Counted from the first letter of the stretch, positions 21,732-32,913 are shown. The stretch is DNA of 64,000 nucleotides from Spirometra erinaceieuropaei (GCA_902702965.1 CACRXP010000014.1:2043467-2107466), one strand, 5' to 3'. Notes: a model not told the origin generated them from the letters alone. Numbers and translations: made by a program.

Positions 21732-22646
21732 TTATGGAGGAAGAGATTTTATAATGGTGCTGGATTTATTGGGTGTCCGAGTGGCTGAGACAACAATTGG
21801 ATTTGCCTTTGACTTTGACACATGCCTTTGCTTACGAGGGGTTGCGATGGGAGTCGATAGAGGCGTGCTTATACTAGACGTGATGGTGTGTTTAAAGAGC
21901 TCAGCATTAAAAGTAGTCGAATTCCCTACGGAATTGACCATGCCGTGATGTGCAGATGCCGCAGATGGTGTTGTAGAGGACTTATTCAGACTGACAGTAG
22001 GTGTCATTATCTTGGTGCTGGTTTTTGCCGATTTTAATTTATTCAGTCTTCCCAGCAGGGGTGTGAGGTCTGGCGAAACGGAGCAGCGCCATTTACGGCA
22101 GAAGTCTCTAGTTATCTCCCTACTCGACAAGATAAAATCGACTTCTATCATGGAGAAAAGGGTAACTAGTATCGGCGCATTACGGCTAAGCGAGCGAAGT
22201 CGCTTAGCTTGTGCGACACTGAAACTCAAGCCACAACTTTGTAGGAACAAATGCGCTCTCTCCATAGCAAATAAGTGGCTCGGAATGTTTCGCAGTACGA
22301 AATTATGCTTGCGTTCAATTCTTTCCTCAGTTTCCGAACTGATTACCCCAATGAGTTTAAAAGCTTGCTCAATTACTTTTTCAGAAGTGCTGTTTATGTT
22401 GCCATAAATCAACTGATTGACTATTTCGCCGGCTGATGGCCTGCTACGACTAGCAGAGGTGTATTTTTGGACGACTGAGGGGTCAAGAGGTTCCATATGT
22501 ACTAAAGGGATTTGTGAGTTAATCAGATCTGCAGACGGCGAAGAACATACGCCGGCACCTACTACGTCTTCAGTCACGATTTTAACATCCAGAGACGGTG
22601 AGGAGGCCGCAAGCTTTTCCCGTTTAGCGCGTGCTCTGCGGGGCAT
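21732..22646 (-). CDS. LINE ORF1 protein (RNA-binding)
   Basis: A 304-residue intact open frame, basic at both ends (starts MPRRARAKREKLAASSPS). The middle (about residues 108-200) has RKHNFVLRNIPSH, an AQAKRLRSLSRNAPILVTLF block and ILSSREITRDF, the pattern of an RRM-like domain in LINE ORF1 proteins (basic R-K-x-N-x-V-I, then R-P-I-L-V-x-F). The C-terminal third is Ser/Thr-rich and ends in basic patches. No CCHC zinc knuckle was seen. It probably binds LINE RNA as a chaperone. It lies directly upstream of the endonuclease on the same strand. Confidence 0.78.
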   Translation of the reverse strand: MPRRARAKREKLAASSPSLDVKIVTEDVVGAGVCSSPSADLINSQIPLVHMEPLDPSVVQKYTSASRSRPSAGEIVNQLIYGNINSTSEKVIEQAFKLIGVISSETEERIERKHNFVLRNIPSHLFAMERAHLFLQSCGLSFSVAQAKRLRSLSRNAPILVTLFSMIEVDFILSSREITRDFCRKWRCSVSPDLTPLLGRLNKLKSAKTSTKIMTPTVSLNKSSTTPSAASAHHGMVNSVGNSTTFNAELFKHTITSSISTPLSTPIATPRKQRHVSKSKANPIVVSATRTPNKSSTIIKSLPP

Positions 22647-22726
22647 TACAGACAGGACAAATTTTTCGTTATAGAAGAAGAGTCAACACGTTGTCAACCT
22701 ACGGAAAAGCGCACTAAGGAGCAAGT

Positions 22727-22938
22727 TCCATTCAGTTTATTGAGCGAAGTAGGCGTGAGCCTTTAAGTGCCCTATTTGCAGCGTGAAATTGGGTGCAATG
22801 TGCAGAAAAACCATGTGTGCTGAAATAATTTAAATAGACCCATATCTGTGTAACAAATTGGGTTTGGTCGCAAGGGTTTAATTCAATCTGTCATCGGTCT
22901 TGTTCATTTCAGAACATCATCTGCCAATGTTCCTCTTT
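22727..22938 (-). mobile_element. LINE 3'-UTR fragment
   Basis: About 210 bp of minus-strand 3' end beginning with the tail CAATAAACTGAATGG (22728-22742). It is parallel to 22940-23150, with the landmark GCxxxAGTGCCCTATTTGCA present in both. It is sandwiched between the 5' end of the full-length LINE and the 3' tail of the next LINE. Confidence 0.75.
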
Positions 22939-22939
22939 T

Positions 22940-25155
22940 TCAGTTCAGTTCAGTTTATTGAGGGAAATAAGCGTTAGCCTTCGAGTACCCTATTTGCAAC
23001 GTAAAAAATGTGTGATATATAGAAAAATGTTCTGGGTTGAAATAGTTCAAACGAGCCGATGATGGTAGGGTAAAATTAAACGTGTTACAGGGGTTGAGCT
23101 CGACTTCTCATCGCTCTTGCTCATTTCGTACCATAAATATTTTAAGGTTCTTTTAAAAACGTTGTATAGATAGTGACATCACAACATCTACGGGTAGGGC
23201 ATTGCATGGTTTGACTATTCGAACAGAGACGGAGAACTTCCGCACACCCAGCCTTGCCTGCTGGGTGCGGTTTTAACGGGTGACCTCGGAGTTTGGTCGT
23301 GGTAGCAAATTCAAAAAAGTCGTCGAGACTGCAATCCAAACCTTTTACAATGCGGAATGCTTGCAAGAGATCCCACGAAGTTGCCTGTAGCTCAAATGGA
23401 AAAGGTTCAGATTTACTAGGCGGGTTGCATAAGGAAAGGAGCTTTGACCCCTAGCCATTTCCATGGCTCTCCTTTGAACTCATTCGAGGCAGTTTTGATC
23501 CCCAACGGCCCTAAGTCTCGAGGCCTGTATGCCGTACTCCAAACGCGGCCGGACGAATGTTCCAAATGTCTGTGAGGAGGCATCTTCGTCAAAGTCTATA
23601 AACGCATAATCGATGGCTTACAGTACGGATATTGCGCATTTGCTACTCTCGAACAATGGACAGATGGTTTTAGGGAACTCGTTGCCAGCACACCGAGGTC
23701 CTTTTGGACTTCGACCTCTTGTAGGACTGCATCTTTTATGCTGACGACTCTGGCTGTGCTGCCTAGGCGAAGTATGCTACATTTATCAATGTTGGACCGC
23801 AGGAGCCAACGATTTGACCACTCCTTCAACCGATTTAGATTCATCTGCAGTCTGTCTTCGTCGGCAGGGTCCTGAATTACACTCCATATCTTTATGTCAT
23901 CGACAAACATTTCTACTTCGCAGTCCAAAGCTCTTGCGACATCGTCCACGTATATAAGGAACAAAGTGGATCCCAATACTGAACCCTGGGGGACACCACA
24001 CTCGACCATAGCAGGATCTGATTTCCACTGACTAATACACACAACCTGCTGTCGACTCAAAAGGGAGTTTTCAATCCATTTAAGGAAGTTGCCACCGATC
24101 CCTATTTTTTAGCTTATGTAAGAGGCTCTGGTGTGGCACATCGTTGAACACCTTTTGGAAGTCGATGAAGGCTATGTGGACTGCGTGTCTGTCGTTGAGA
24201 GCTCGAGTCCAGCTCTGGAGAGATCGCAGCGAGTTTGTCTGGCAGGGTCTTCCTTTCCGGAATCAATATTGGCATTTCGATAGCAGACCGTGAACTTCCA
24301 GGAAATGCATGGGTTCATCCTTTGTGATCATTTCCATAACTTTGCAGAGAATGCATGTCAAGCTTATGGGTCCGTAGTTTGCTGAGATGCCTGCTGCTTC
24401 CTTTGTAGAGCGGAGTAATATGCGCCGGACTCCAATCGATAGGAAGTGTTCCAGGGTCAAAGGACGTTTGAAAGATCACCCACAAAGGCACATAAGGCTC
24501 ACTGACAAGTTCCTTGAGAAGTTTAGGAGGAATCTCGGCTGGTCCTGGCGACCTCGATTCGTTCAATGCCTCTAATTCTCTTCGGACAATGCCTTCTGAG
24601 AAGAGTGTATCACTGAAGCTTGGGTTCGGCAGTTCTTCTTTGGAGGGAGGAAGGAACCTTGCCTCGTTTGTGTAGACTGATTGGAAAAACTGTGAAAAAT
24701 ACGCAGCTTTATCCCTACTATCAGCAACCCCAAGGCTATCGGTAGTCCTTATTAAGGGGATTTGATGTCTTTTCCTTGTACCTCGTCGGGAGTAGTTGTA
24801 GTGTAATTTTGGGTTCTGCGTTGCTTTTTGTAACAAATTCTTCCCAAATTCCCACCGGGTTTTTATAATCATGTTTCTTAGTTTGTTCCTCTGTGTGTTT
24901 TATGTGATGAAATATCCAACTTGCCTAGTGACGCAGTATTTTCTCCACAATTTGTGCTTCCTGTCGATTTCCTTCTTAAGGTCGCTATTTAGCCCCCCAG
25001 GACGTTTGTTCAGTCTTACATTAGTCATTGGGCAGTGGTTGTTGATGAGCTGCAGAAGGACATTCTCGAACGGCTCCCAGTAATCGTTGGCATTACCCGT
25101 AAACAATGGGCCCCAATCGAGACCGGATAAGTCTGTCCTCACAATCGTGATCATA
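22940..25155 (-). mobile_element. 5'-truncated LINE with reverse transcriptase
   Basis: Minus-strand copy of the AATAAACTGAACTG-tailed group, broken by frameshifts. From the top: the post-endonuclease linker GPLFTGNANDYWEPFENVLL (about 25100), FSQFFQSVYTNEARFLPP (about 24690), SRSPGPAEIPPKLLKEL (the G-P-D box is altered), the finger/palm, VECGVPQGSVLGSTLFLIYVDD, the catalytic box FVDDIKIW (about 23910) where A-D-D is V-D-D, and the C-terminal region near 23360. The tail is at 22940-22960. It starts within the linker, so the endonuclease is missing. Confidence 0.83.
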
Positions 25156-25880
25156 TGTACAGTAGTTTCTCATAAAATGAGTATCTAGTCTACACTTAAA
25201 GGATTCGACAGTTTCGGAAAGAACCACCGCATCAGGGAGTCAGTAGGCGAAAAATACTTAAAATCTGATAAATTTTATGGGATTTAATCAGAAATGACAT
25301 AGCCCTTCGCAGATCTCGTGGAACTTGAATAACTGCAGACCTTGAAGAATTTTGAGCGATTGTTTTTCTAGGCTCTAAGAAACCGCGAGTTGGCTGCGTA
25401 GTCAGTTGGACGGTGCTGATAAACAAATTGCATTTAATTAAGTTTCCTGGCGAATTTCGACGCGTGAAGAAATATTCCAAAAATGCACGAAGCAATTCTG
25501 TACGTACGGTTCCAGTATCAATGTCCGAGACGACAATTGTGAAGTGTTAACCAGGTCGAAATAGTCCCAGTTGGAGTGCAGAATAATTCCGTTGTGCTCA
25601 GTCGGGCTTACAAGTGTAAAGCTAAAGCTTTCCATCGATGGTGTCATCGCAACATCTGTTAGGAGGACATTTCACGGTCTGAAAACTCCAACAGAGAAGG
25701 AGAACTTCCGCAAGTCCGGTCATGCCCGCTAGATATGCAGTGTTCATGAGTGAACTCGAATGCGGGTCGTGGGAACAAATTTAAAAAGTTCCCAAAGGCG
25801 GGCTACATTCCAGCCCCATCACGATGCGGAATGCTTGTAAGAGGTCTCTGCGCAGCTGCTTAACGGAGGGTAATTAATAA
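25156..25880 (-). mobile_element. Degenerate LINE C-terminal and 3' remnant
   Basis: Minus-strand pieces in several frames: VVLSETVESFKCRLDTHF (about 25220-25170), the usual C-terminal L-P-x-x-V-V-x-S-x-S-V-x-x-F-K-x-x-L-D pattern, and sequence at 25640-25850 paralleling the C-terminal region at 23190-23370. Order and boundaries are uncertain. It lies directly upstream of the copy ending at 25155. Confidence 0.55.
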
Positions 25881-27110
25881 TGAAGTAGGAGTACTGATAA
25901 AACCTGGGGAAACCTGAAGCGCCATTTTTAGCCCGTTTTCCTGCGTCATCTGTCAACGGCAGCCATAGCCTGATATACATGAATTGACTTGTTTCTGCAG
26001 CAGATTTTAAATACATTCGGTCAAGGCTACACTAGACGCCCAAGCTCATGCAATAACTAAGGAAATCCTTAAATATCCAATAAAAGGAAACGTTACTCGT
26101 TAAGATTGTTTGCAGCAATAGTTAGCACGGAACAGAGTTAAGTGTAAGCTGGTTTATCTGCGGATACTGGCTATCGATCATCAACCTTCCCAGGTAAAAA
26201 GAATGATTCCTGAAGGCATGTTTACAGTTCCTTTTACGTCTCTATAGATAATAATCTTAGATCTCGTATGATAATTTAATATACTTGGAACAACTGAACT
26301 GCTTCGAAAATGAGATCACGAAGCCTGTGCATATCTGAATATGTTCAGAGCGGGTTATCAAGCTTCTGGAATGTAATGCCGGCAATTCGAAAGTATAACA
26401 AGGCCTATTTAGAATGTTCTGCATTCGAACGAAAATCTCAGTCTCAAAATTATCGATTTTCTCATACTATAATATCCTTTTCTTTCTAATAAAGGAAATC
26501 AAAAAATTGGTTTCTTGAGACGATCACGACAAAAGAATTCCTTATTAATTATTTGTGAACACATTAATTACTTTCAATGATAGTAGAAAACTGTTAAGTC
26601 ATATACTCCTTACTGTCTCGAAGGTTTTTCTCGTAAATCCAGCCTTTCTGGGATTTAGAAATAACTTCGGCTAAAGCTTTCGTTTTTGAATAGTATGGGC
26701 CTCATTCGGATACAATTTCTATTTGACAGAATATCCAGGGGCGACAGCCAATGGTTCACGTGTTTCGGCCTCCATAGCATTGCCAAATTGGCATAAATAT
26801 TTCCCTTTTAAGGTGACAGTTTGGGGAAGTTCAAGCCTAACATTTAATGTATCGAGTGTTGAGGCTCTTGACGAAGAAACCTGTTTTTGCTGCATGGCTG
26901 CATGACTGTGGCTAAGGCGATCGAAACTGCCCCCGCCTACTCTACGTACCATGTCGGTACACATCGTTCTGTTTGCTGTTTGCTCTTTATCCACAAACCG
27001 CCTCCGCCAGAGTGCATTCGGGGCATTAGGTCAGCCGGATGCTTGGCGCCACCTATGAGAGTGTTATTACCAGCCTGACCTCAACGTAATATGCGGGCAA
27101 GACGGTCTCA
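25881..27110. other. Intergenic sequence upstream of CFAP157
   Basis: AT-rich to about 26700, then higher GC. Short open frames on both strands at 26720-27000 match nothing I recognise. This stretch would contain the distal promoter of the plus-strand gene beginning at 27211. Confidence 0.45.
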
Positions 27111-27111
27111 G

Positions 27112-27116
27112 CCAAT
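27112..27116 (+). promoter_or_regulatory. CCAAT box upstream of CFAP157
   Basis: CAGCCAATAGGA lies about 95 bp before the proposed start codon at 27211, a usual spacing for an NF-Y site. No convincing RFX X-box or TATA element was seen. Confidence 0.35.
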
Positions 27117-27210
27117 AGGAACACGGCGAGGTGATATCAGCCTAATTCAAATTAGGACTGTTGTAGTCAGACTCTCGTCTCTGCGGCTGCCCAGCACAGA
27201 CGACAGACCG

Positions 27211-27354
27211 ATGTTGTGGGAAACGCCATTGGGGGCGGAGAGGCCTACAAAAGAAATCCTGTTAGCCAACATACATGAGGCCGAGGCCAAAGTGAAGCGG
27301 TACCGGGAATTTCATGATGTTCTCCTCTCCGCCACAGACGAGCTGGAAGCGCAG
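27211..27354 (+). CDS. CFAP157: CFAP157 homologue, exon 1
   Basis: First coding exon of a plus-strand coiled-coil protein. It reads MLWETPLGAERPTKEILL and continues with EAEAKVKRYREFHDVLL, then SATDELEAQ, ending in phase 0 at the donor GTGCGT. In CFAP157 the corresponding region is an N-terminal helix with L-E-x-R-x-x-R-Y-Q. The ATG is chosen because the frame upstream is not similar to the family; an acceptor-like GGCTGCCCAG ends at 27194, so a 5'-UTR intron or trans-splice site is possible. CFAP157 is a FOXJ1-associated axonemal/basal-body protein required for normal sperm flagella in mice. The assignment rests on remembered family pattern, strongest in exons 2-4. Confidence 0.65.
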
Positions 27355-28375
27355 GTGCGTGCGAACAGTCAGATGACTGATCTATCAAGTACCCACACGA
27401 CTGTGTTTTGATCCTCGATAATTGGTCATATAAAATCAGTAAAACGCAGCGTAAGCATAATGGCCAAGGTCGGACAAAGTAGAGTTAGACAGCCAGGTCA
27501 TGTGGATTTAACTGCCCAGTGCTGGCACCAAAGAAGGATTGTTTAAATTAAATTACTGGTAACTTTTGAATGGGACCGATTGCATAACTGCTGACCGTCA
27601 TGGAAAAATTATGAATTCATACATTTCCCCAAAAATAGTTGGCGATAATTAGGCTAAAAGTAATAGCGAAGGTTCCCAACGGGGTGTTTTTCTGTGCTGG
27701 TCTTAATTTGTTCATTTTGTAACATTTTTGTACATTTAAGCTCATATGCATTTCTGTTGGAACAGGGTCAAAACTACCTTAACGAACTAGTAACCCTACT
27801 TGTACGGACTGATATCAAGAGTGATCTTGTTATGACCATTATTCAATCAACTCTCTGTGCGGAGTAGCATAATAACTGGCCGAGGTGCATTACCGAAAAG
27901 ATGGAGGGAGACTTTGGTGATAGTCTCCTGATTATTTGCGTCATCAGCGATTTCCAACTGCAGATCCGAGTTTAAAAGTAATCATCATTTCCGCCTTGCA
28001 AGCAGGATAGATTGGTAAACGCGGCTCCCTCGTGACCTTGAAGGCTACTCCTTGGAAGGTCTCGTTAGAAGCGCTTCTCGATCATTTTTAGAAGTGAAAA
28101 TTCTTCTAAAAACGTTCACATGACACCATCTGCTCATGCAAACATTTGCACAGAAACTTGCTGACTCAGAAATACACACTCCTCTCCTTCTCTCCCACTA
28201 AAAGACTCATTCAAGAGCTTTATAACTGTACTGCTTCCTTGCCGGTGTGGTTTTCCTTACTAAGAAACATGATAGCAGGATTTATTCGTCATCTCGGCAA
28301 AAATCTGCGTTGAGCAAAGGATTATAAACCGTTACTGAGACTAGTTGAGTCCAATGCAACGAGATAGGTGGTGGT

Positions 28376-28462
28376 NNNNNNNNNNNNNNNNNNNNNNNNN
28401 NNNNNNNNNNNNNNNNNNNNNNNNNNNNNNNNNNNNNNNNNNNNNNNNNNNNNNNNNNNNNN
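28376..28462. other. Assembly gap (87 N) within a GGT microsatellite
   Basis: GGTGGTGGT on the left and GGTGGTGG on the right indicate that the unresolved sequence is a GGT trinucleotide repeat. Confidence 0.95.
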
Positions 28463-28911
28463 GGTGGTGGATATGGCTGAAAGCCATAACTATTATGCAG
28501 GGAAAAGCCATTGCCATTGTTCTCCATAAACGTATGAACGTTTATAAGTAGAAGTCAAACAAATTCTTTGGGAAACTGACACTTGACCCTTCGCTGCTGC
28601 TTCCCAGGCCGTAGAGCGAATGTGCAAAACTGTCAATTTCTTAAACGATCCTGAAAAAATCAACACTAGTCTGCTGTCTCTTCAGAGACACGGTTGTGGT
28701 AGATTATTACCTTGATGGAATAGACTGTTCTGTCTGCCATTTGTTCGTGAAATTTTTGTATACTGCACCTAACTTGATGTGTCGACTAGTGTAGGGGCCA
28801 TCGGGGTGTATGGTGTGGAGAAATCCTCGTCCATTTTGGGTAGATAGGCGCTACCAACTCGGATTTCGCCACAATAAAGGTGAGCCCAATCTTCGACGTA
28901 CATATGTATGC

Positions 28912-29280
28912 TTACTTGAAACACGTCGTCTCGCCTCTAACTGCTAACTGGTGTTTGTGCCTGTGAACAGAGGTCGAGTCCCTCGTCTGGCCGCAGTATA
29001 CTTCTCCATAGGCGTCGCATGTAATTTCGGGGGCAACTTCCTCCTTCCCCAAGATACCAAATTTATCCCTGTGGCGTAGAGGCCGGGTGCGTAATTCAGA
29101 CCTAGGTTTGTGCACCACCTTCATTTGATTCCCACTCAGGCGTCTTTCAAAGTATTCATGCACATTCTTAATGCGGTAAATAATTAACTGAGTTTGCTTG
29201 GTCGGAGCAGTGGGAAGGCCATTAACAAAGGATACTTCTAATTTCTTGAAGCAGGCTAAACCGAATTTCATAAGGATCGA
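28912..29280 (-). mobile_element. Penelope-like element fragment (GIY-YIG start)
   Basis: Minus-strand open frame with IIYRIKNVHEYFERRL, KVVHKPRSELRTRPLRHRDK and then EITCDAYGEVYCGQTRD, the last being the V-Y-C-G-x-T core that starts the GIY-YIG nuclease domain of Penelope-like elements. HKHQLAVR follows. The sequence between the RT and nuclease parts matches the element type. Both ends are truncated; no RT catalytic motif was found upstream. Confidence 0.75.
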
Positions 29281-30109
29281 CTGAATCTCTAAATTCTATA
29301 TAATTTGACTTCCCATTGCGTTCCTTTGTATTATTAATCGGTGCGTCCAACTCCAAGACTTCTAGGTGGCTGTTCCACTGACTTCGTTCGCTAATAAAGA
29401 ATTGTAGTGTTTGGATTAAAAATTCTTCATAGTGCGAGTTCTCCCGTGAAAGGACAAGGATTTCTCGACACCATACATTCCAATGTCTCACGCATAAATC
29501 GACACATTGGGTTATATGCATGGCGCATAAATTTTATTTTGAAATTGAGGATAGGGCAGCCCATTTAAATGAGATGATGACCCACAGCAGCCGCCCATTT
29601 GCAGAGACGACAGACTAGTTGTGATTTTTCAGGATCGTTTAAGATGTTAACTGTTTTACGCATTTACTCTAAGCCTGACGATGGCATGGGGAATAGGTGT
29701 CGAAGATTTAAGAAATTTTGTTATCTTTTCAAAGCACTTATCCTACTTCGACTTCTATATACTGTGGTGCCCATATTTCACCATATATATGTACTAGAAA
29801 GTAATAAGTCCTTTGAGAATTGTAACAAAGTTTGTTCTGTAAATCTTCGAGACTAGTTCCTCAGCTCGTCTTCAGACGTGTGTTAAATATACCAAACAGT
29901 CAAGTTTTTTAAACGTGTAAAAAATCGATACCTTCTTTTTATTCCTGCCGATAGTTCATGGCCTTGATTAACATCTCGTGTTGGTTGTCTATGGCCACTT
30001 CCATCTTTCCCTGAGATTGTTGTAAACCGCCTTCTGTTCAATGTGCCGGTTAATACAGGATTAATCGGAATATAATACCTCGAAAAATTCACGGCCTTTT
30101 TAGATGGAT

Positions 30110-30490
30110 AGGTACCAACAATGCATGCCTTGTCCCAAGCAAATTTATAGTCAGTTTACAGTGTGTGCATGGCGACTTGGGGCGAGTGGTCTTACCTCCT
30201 CATAGCCAGCTGAGATTCGGGTATGCGTATAAATGTCGACTTTCCAGTTTTACCACAGTACACCGCATTGCAGGCGTCACACGAAATCTTTTAGATGACA
30301 ACTTTCTTATCTGAATGGCCAACCCTATCTCTAGGGTGCACGAGCCAGTTGAGTAACCTGGTCGTCGGTTTGTGCGCCACTTGTATTTAATGTTTCCTGG
30401 GGTGTCTTTCAACAACTTGAGATGCGTTTTTATGGACGGAAGTGTCCTCCAGGCCTTCTGTTTGGACACTCTTTTGGAACGAACTATTTC
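30110..30490 (-). mobile_element. Penelope-like element fragment, second copy
   Basis: Minus-strand, read in a frame with stops: VAHKPTTRLLNWLVHPRDRV then KISCDACNAVYCGKTGKSTF (about 30300-30230). It is the same RT-to-GIY-YIG junction as at 28.9 kb and clearly a different copy, with poor frame integrity. Confidence 0.7.
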
Positions 30491-30850
30491 CTTTTCATTG
30501 TCTTTTAATTCCTGTCGTCTCATGCACCGGTATACAAAGTCTCTGAAGCACGCATTTGGGGAAAACAGTCTGAAAAGCGGATTTTCCAGTCTAACCACGA
30601 TATACTACATCGCAGTTACCACATGGGAACTTGTAGACGACTTTCTTCTTATCCACCTAGCTAATCCAAGGCCTGCAGTATAAAGTCTGAGTGTATACTT
30701 CAGCCGTCGGTGTGTGGGTCACTTGTGTTTTGCGTGGGCTCAGTTGTCCCTCGTCGACTTCAGACGCATCCTTAATGCAAGTAAGGTTTGGCAAGGTTTC
30801 TTGGTTTGTTTGGTGTTTTCCCAGATTTGAATTATTCATTTGACTCAATT
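30491..30850 (-). mobile_element. Penelope-like element fragment, third copy
   Basis: Minus-strand remnant with LPNLTCIKDASEVDEGQLSP (about 30810-30750), then in another frame KKVVYKFPCGNCDVVYRG (about 30640-30590), stop and TGKSAF. It is the RT-to-GIY-YIG boundary of another copy, immediately upstream of the fragment at 30110-30490, so two tails of the same element type lie in tandem. Confidence 0.68.
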
Positions 30851-31157
30851 ATGGTAAAATCAGCGGCCATGGTGGGACTCGAACACATGATAGCAAGAGC
30901 AAGACTTGAATACAGCCAACGTTCTACCCACCTGAGCTACAAGACACTACCAGGAGCTGTAAATTCGATCATGCTTGGGTCAAATTACCCGTCCAACTTA
31001 TTGCGAAATGGGGAATCCACCAAAGTGGATACAGTAATCTGGTTACTTAAGCAGGATTTCCTAAGCAGTTAGTCTAGGACACACCAGATGACTACCAGGT
31101 TCAATTAATTGATTGGCGTTTTTGGCAGGTTTGAATAATTCACTTGACCCAGTTTTT
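30845..31157 (-). repeat. tRNA-Ser-like SINE unit, minus copy
   Basis: Minus-strand copy with the tRNA-like module at 30945-30863 (A box TAGCTCAGGTGG, B box GTGTTCGAGTCCC), body to about 31107, and the family tail sequence (GTGAATTATTCAAAC...GCCAA on the minus strand) at both ends. It confirms that the unit is bounded by direct repeats of its tail. Confidence 0.7.
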
Positions 31158-31577
31158 TGACGCCTTGTGTGAACTACCGGGTTCCTCTTCTTGTGTCTCT
31201 TGCTGTTTTGTACATCAGTGTGCAAAATTTTTAAAACATGAATTTTGGGAAAATAATTTTAACAAACAATCCAGTTTGACTAACTAGCTCTTTTATGCAG
31301 AACAGCGTTTTTTGTTCGACTAAGCAGACTGTCGACATCACTTTGTCTGTGAGAGATAGATTAATTGTTCTCACAGCACAGAAAGACTTCCGCATACGTT
31401 TTTCGCGACAGACTAGTTAGCGTAATTCTTCATCGGTCTCCTGCGGTTTTTTGCCAACTTCCGGTAGGAGTTAAGTATGTACGTGGGATAAGGAAACACT
31501 ATGGAGAACAGCCTACAGTATTGCCAGAAGCATGTGTCGTTCGGTAGAGTTTTTAGTTGGCCCGTCGTCGGCAGGAG

Positions 31578-31826
31578 GACATTCGTTGACCCGTACCACT
31601 CCAAGGAGTCGGTGTTGCGGAAATGCCTGCATTTCTTCATTGCTCTGCACCCTCACACATAATTCTTTAGTAAGAGGAAATCTCTTTTTTAAAAAAAGTT
31701 TGGCACGCAGAGCAGTCAGGTAGTAACAAAAACACTCAAATCATTGCTAAATGAAATGCAAACGTCCACCAGTAATGCAGGAGTGTTAAAACGCTGGTGA
31801 ATTTGTCAAACAACAGTTAGAATTTT
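31578..31826 (+). repeat. Duplicated 240-bp repeat, left copy
   Basis: Starts GACATTCGTTGACCCGTACC and runs through GGCACGCAGAGCAGTCAGGTAG to CAAACAACAG. It is about 80 percent or more identical by eye to 33361-33608. The Penelope insertion at 31827-32901 interrupts the end of this copy. Confidence 0.75.
31815..31826 (+). repeat. Target-site duplication, left
   Basis: AGTTAGAATTTT, identical to 32902-32913. It brackets the inverted Penelope insertion. Confidence 0.8.
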
Positions 31827-32082
31827 ATTGGTACCAAAAAATTTCGCGACTGCTCTTTAGCTGCATCCTGTCGCTTCATAAGAGAGATAACGAGTGAGAA
31901 CAATACAACAGATTTGAATTCGTACAGAAAATCAATGCAGAAACAGCAAGGTCAGGATTTTGGGCAAAGCTGGCTAATCGATAAAGTTAGTAACACAAAC
32001 ACCGTAGGGGAAGAAAGTGAAAAAAGGAGAACGTTAAAGAGCAAAAATGAGAGGAGAGAGGGGGAATCATGGAGCTAGGGGC

Positions 32083-32326
32083 TACCATGGCAATATTAGG
32101 TTAACCACGTGTTCCAATTGTTTACAAAGATCTGGTTTCATTCGTCGTATATAGGCCGCCTCCAGGTAACGCAATGTCCGAGTTGTTCGTGCCCGAACAA
32201 GTACTCGGAAGGAAGTTTTGGGGTCGACGGTGTGACCAGTATCAAGTAGGTGTTTCGTAATGGAGGAACGCGGGATCTTATTTTCTTGTCTTAGGAGCCA
32301 CTTGGGCAGGTGCTCAATAGACCTGG
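32083..32326 (-). pseudogene. Penelope GIY-YIG C-terminus, left arm
   Basis: Mirror of the right-arm frame: the same protein segment, read leftwards, ends in the NLILPW-stop that is typical of the element's C-terminus. The catalytic GIY-YIG core is absent, so this is a 5'-truncated coding remnant. Confidence 0.75.
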
Positions 32327-32341
32327 CGAACGCAAAGGCAG

Positions 32342-32593
32342 TTGGCAGCCAGGTCTATTGAGCACCTGCCCAAGTGGCTCCTAAGACAAGAAAATAAGAT
32401 CCCGCGTTCCTCCATTACGAAACACCTACTTGATACTGGTCACACCGTCGACCCCAAAACTTCCTTCCGAGTACTTGTTCGGGCACGAACAACTCGGACA
32501 TTGCGTTACCTGGAGGCGGCCTATATACGACGAATGAAACCAGATCTTTGTAAACAATTGGAACACGTGGTTAACCTAATATTGCCATGGTAG
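32342..32593 (+). pseudogene. Penelope GIY-YIG C-terminus, right arm
   Basis: Encodes ITKHLLDTGHTVDPKTSFRV, LEAAYIRRMKPDLCKQL and NLILPW-stop. The H-L-x-x-T-G-H...F-x-V and E-A-x-x-I...P-x-L-C-x-Q series is the C-terminal half of the Penelope nuclease, including the conserved Glu of the family's E-A-x-x-I helix. The first residues come from the spacer and arm junction. Confidence 0.8.
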
Positions 32594-32901
32594 CCCCTAG
32601 CTCCATGATTCCCCCTCTATCCTCTCATTTTTGCTCTTTAACGTTCTCCTTTTTTCACTTTCTTCCCCTACGGTGTTTGTGTTACTAACTTTATCGATTA
32701 GCCAGCTTTGCCCAAAATCCTGACCTTGCTGTTTCTGCATTGATTTTCTGTACGAATTCAAATCTGTTGTATTGTTCTCACTCGTTATCTCTCTTATGAA
32801 GCGACAGGATGCAGCTAAAGAGCAGTCGCGAAATTTTTTGGTACCAAAAAGTCCTGCCGTTCTAGCCTACTTCAGCTTCGTACCGGGGACAAAATGCTTC
32901 A

Positions 32902-32913
32902 AGTTAGAATTTT
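32902..32913 (+). repeat. Target-site duplication, right
   Basis: AGTTAGAATTTT, identical to 31815-31826. Confidence 0.8.

Larger units (their letters stand above)
18830..22700 (-). mobile_element. Nearly full-length APE-type LINE (two ORFs)
   Basis: A minus-strand non-LTR retrotransposon with 5' UTR (22700-22647), ORF1 (22646-21732), endonuclease (about 21293-20592), reverse transcriptase (20594-18890) and a short 3' end (AAATTAAGTTAAATTAAAC on the minus strand). The architecture and motifs match the CR1/Jockey clade. It moves by target-primed reverse transcription. Defects seen: one in-frame TAA between the endonuclease and RT parts, one frameshift just before the YADD box, and a deletion that fuses the RT directly to the 3' UTR. 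It is therefore inactive. Its right end abuts another LINE 3' end at 22727. Confidence 0.88.
31827..32901. mobile_element. Inverted-duplicate Penelope-like insertion
   Basis: A 1075-bp insertion bounded by a perfect 12-bp target-site duplication. It consists of two 499-bp arms in inverted orientation (31828-32326 and 32349-32847), a 22-bp spacer (32327-32348) and 54 bp present only at the right end. I found one mismatch between the arms. Each arm carries the C-terminal part of a GIY-YIG nuclease followed by a 3' UTR, with coding direction outward from the centre. Penelope-like elements are known to leave complex, often inverted copies, but two tails this symmetrical are unusual. An assembly artefact is possible, although the duplicated target site argues against it. 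Confidence 0.85.

Noticed and set aside
32342..32593. Independent host gene of 83 residues
   Set aside because: It is the C-terminal part of a Penelope nuclease and is mirrored in the other arm of the palindrome.
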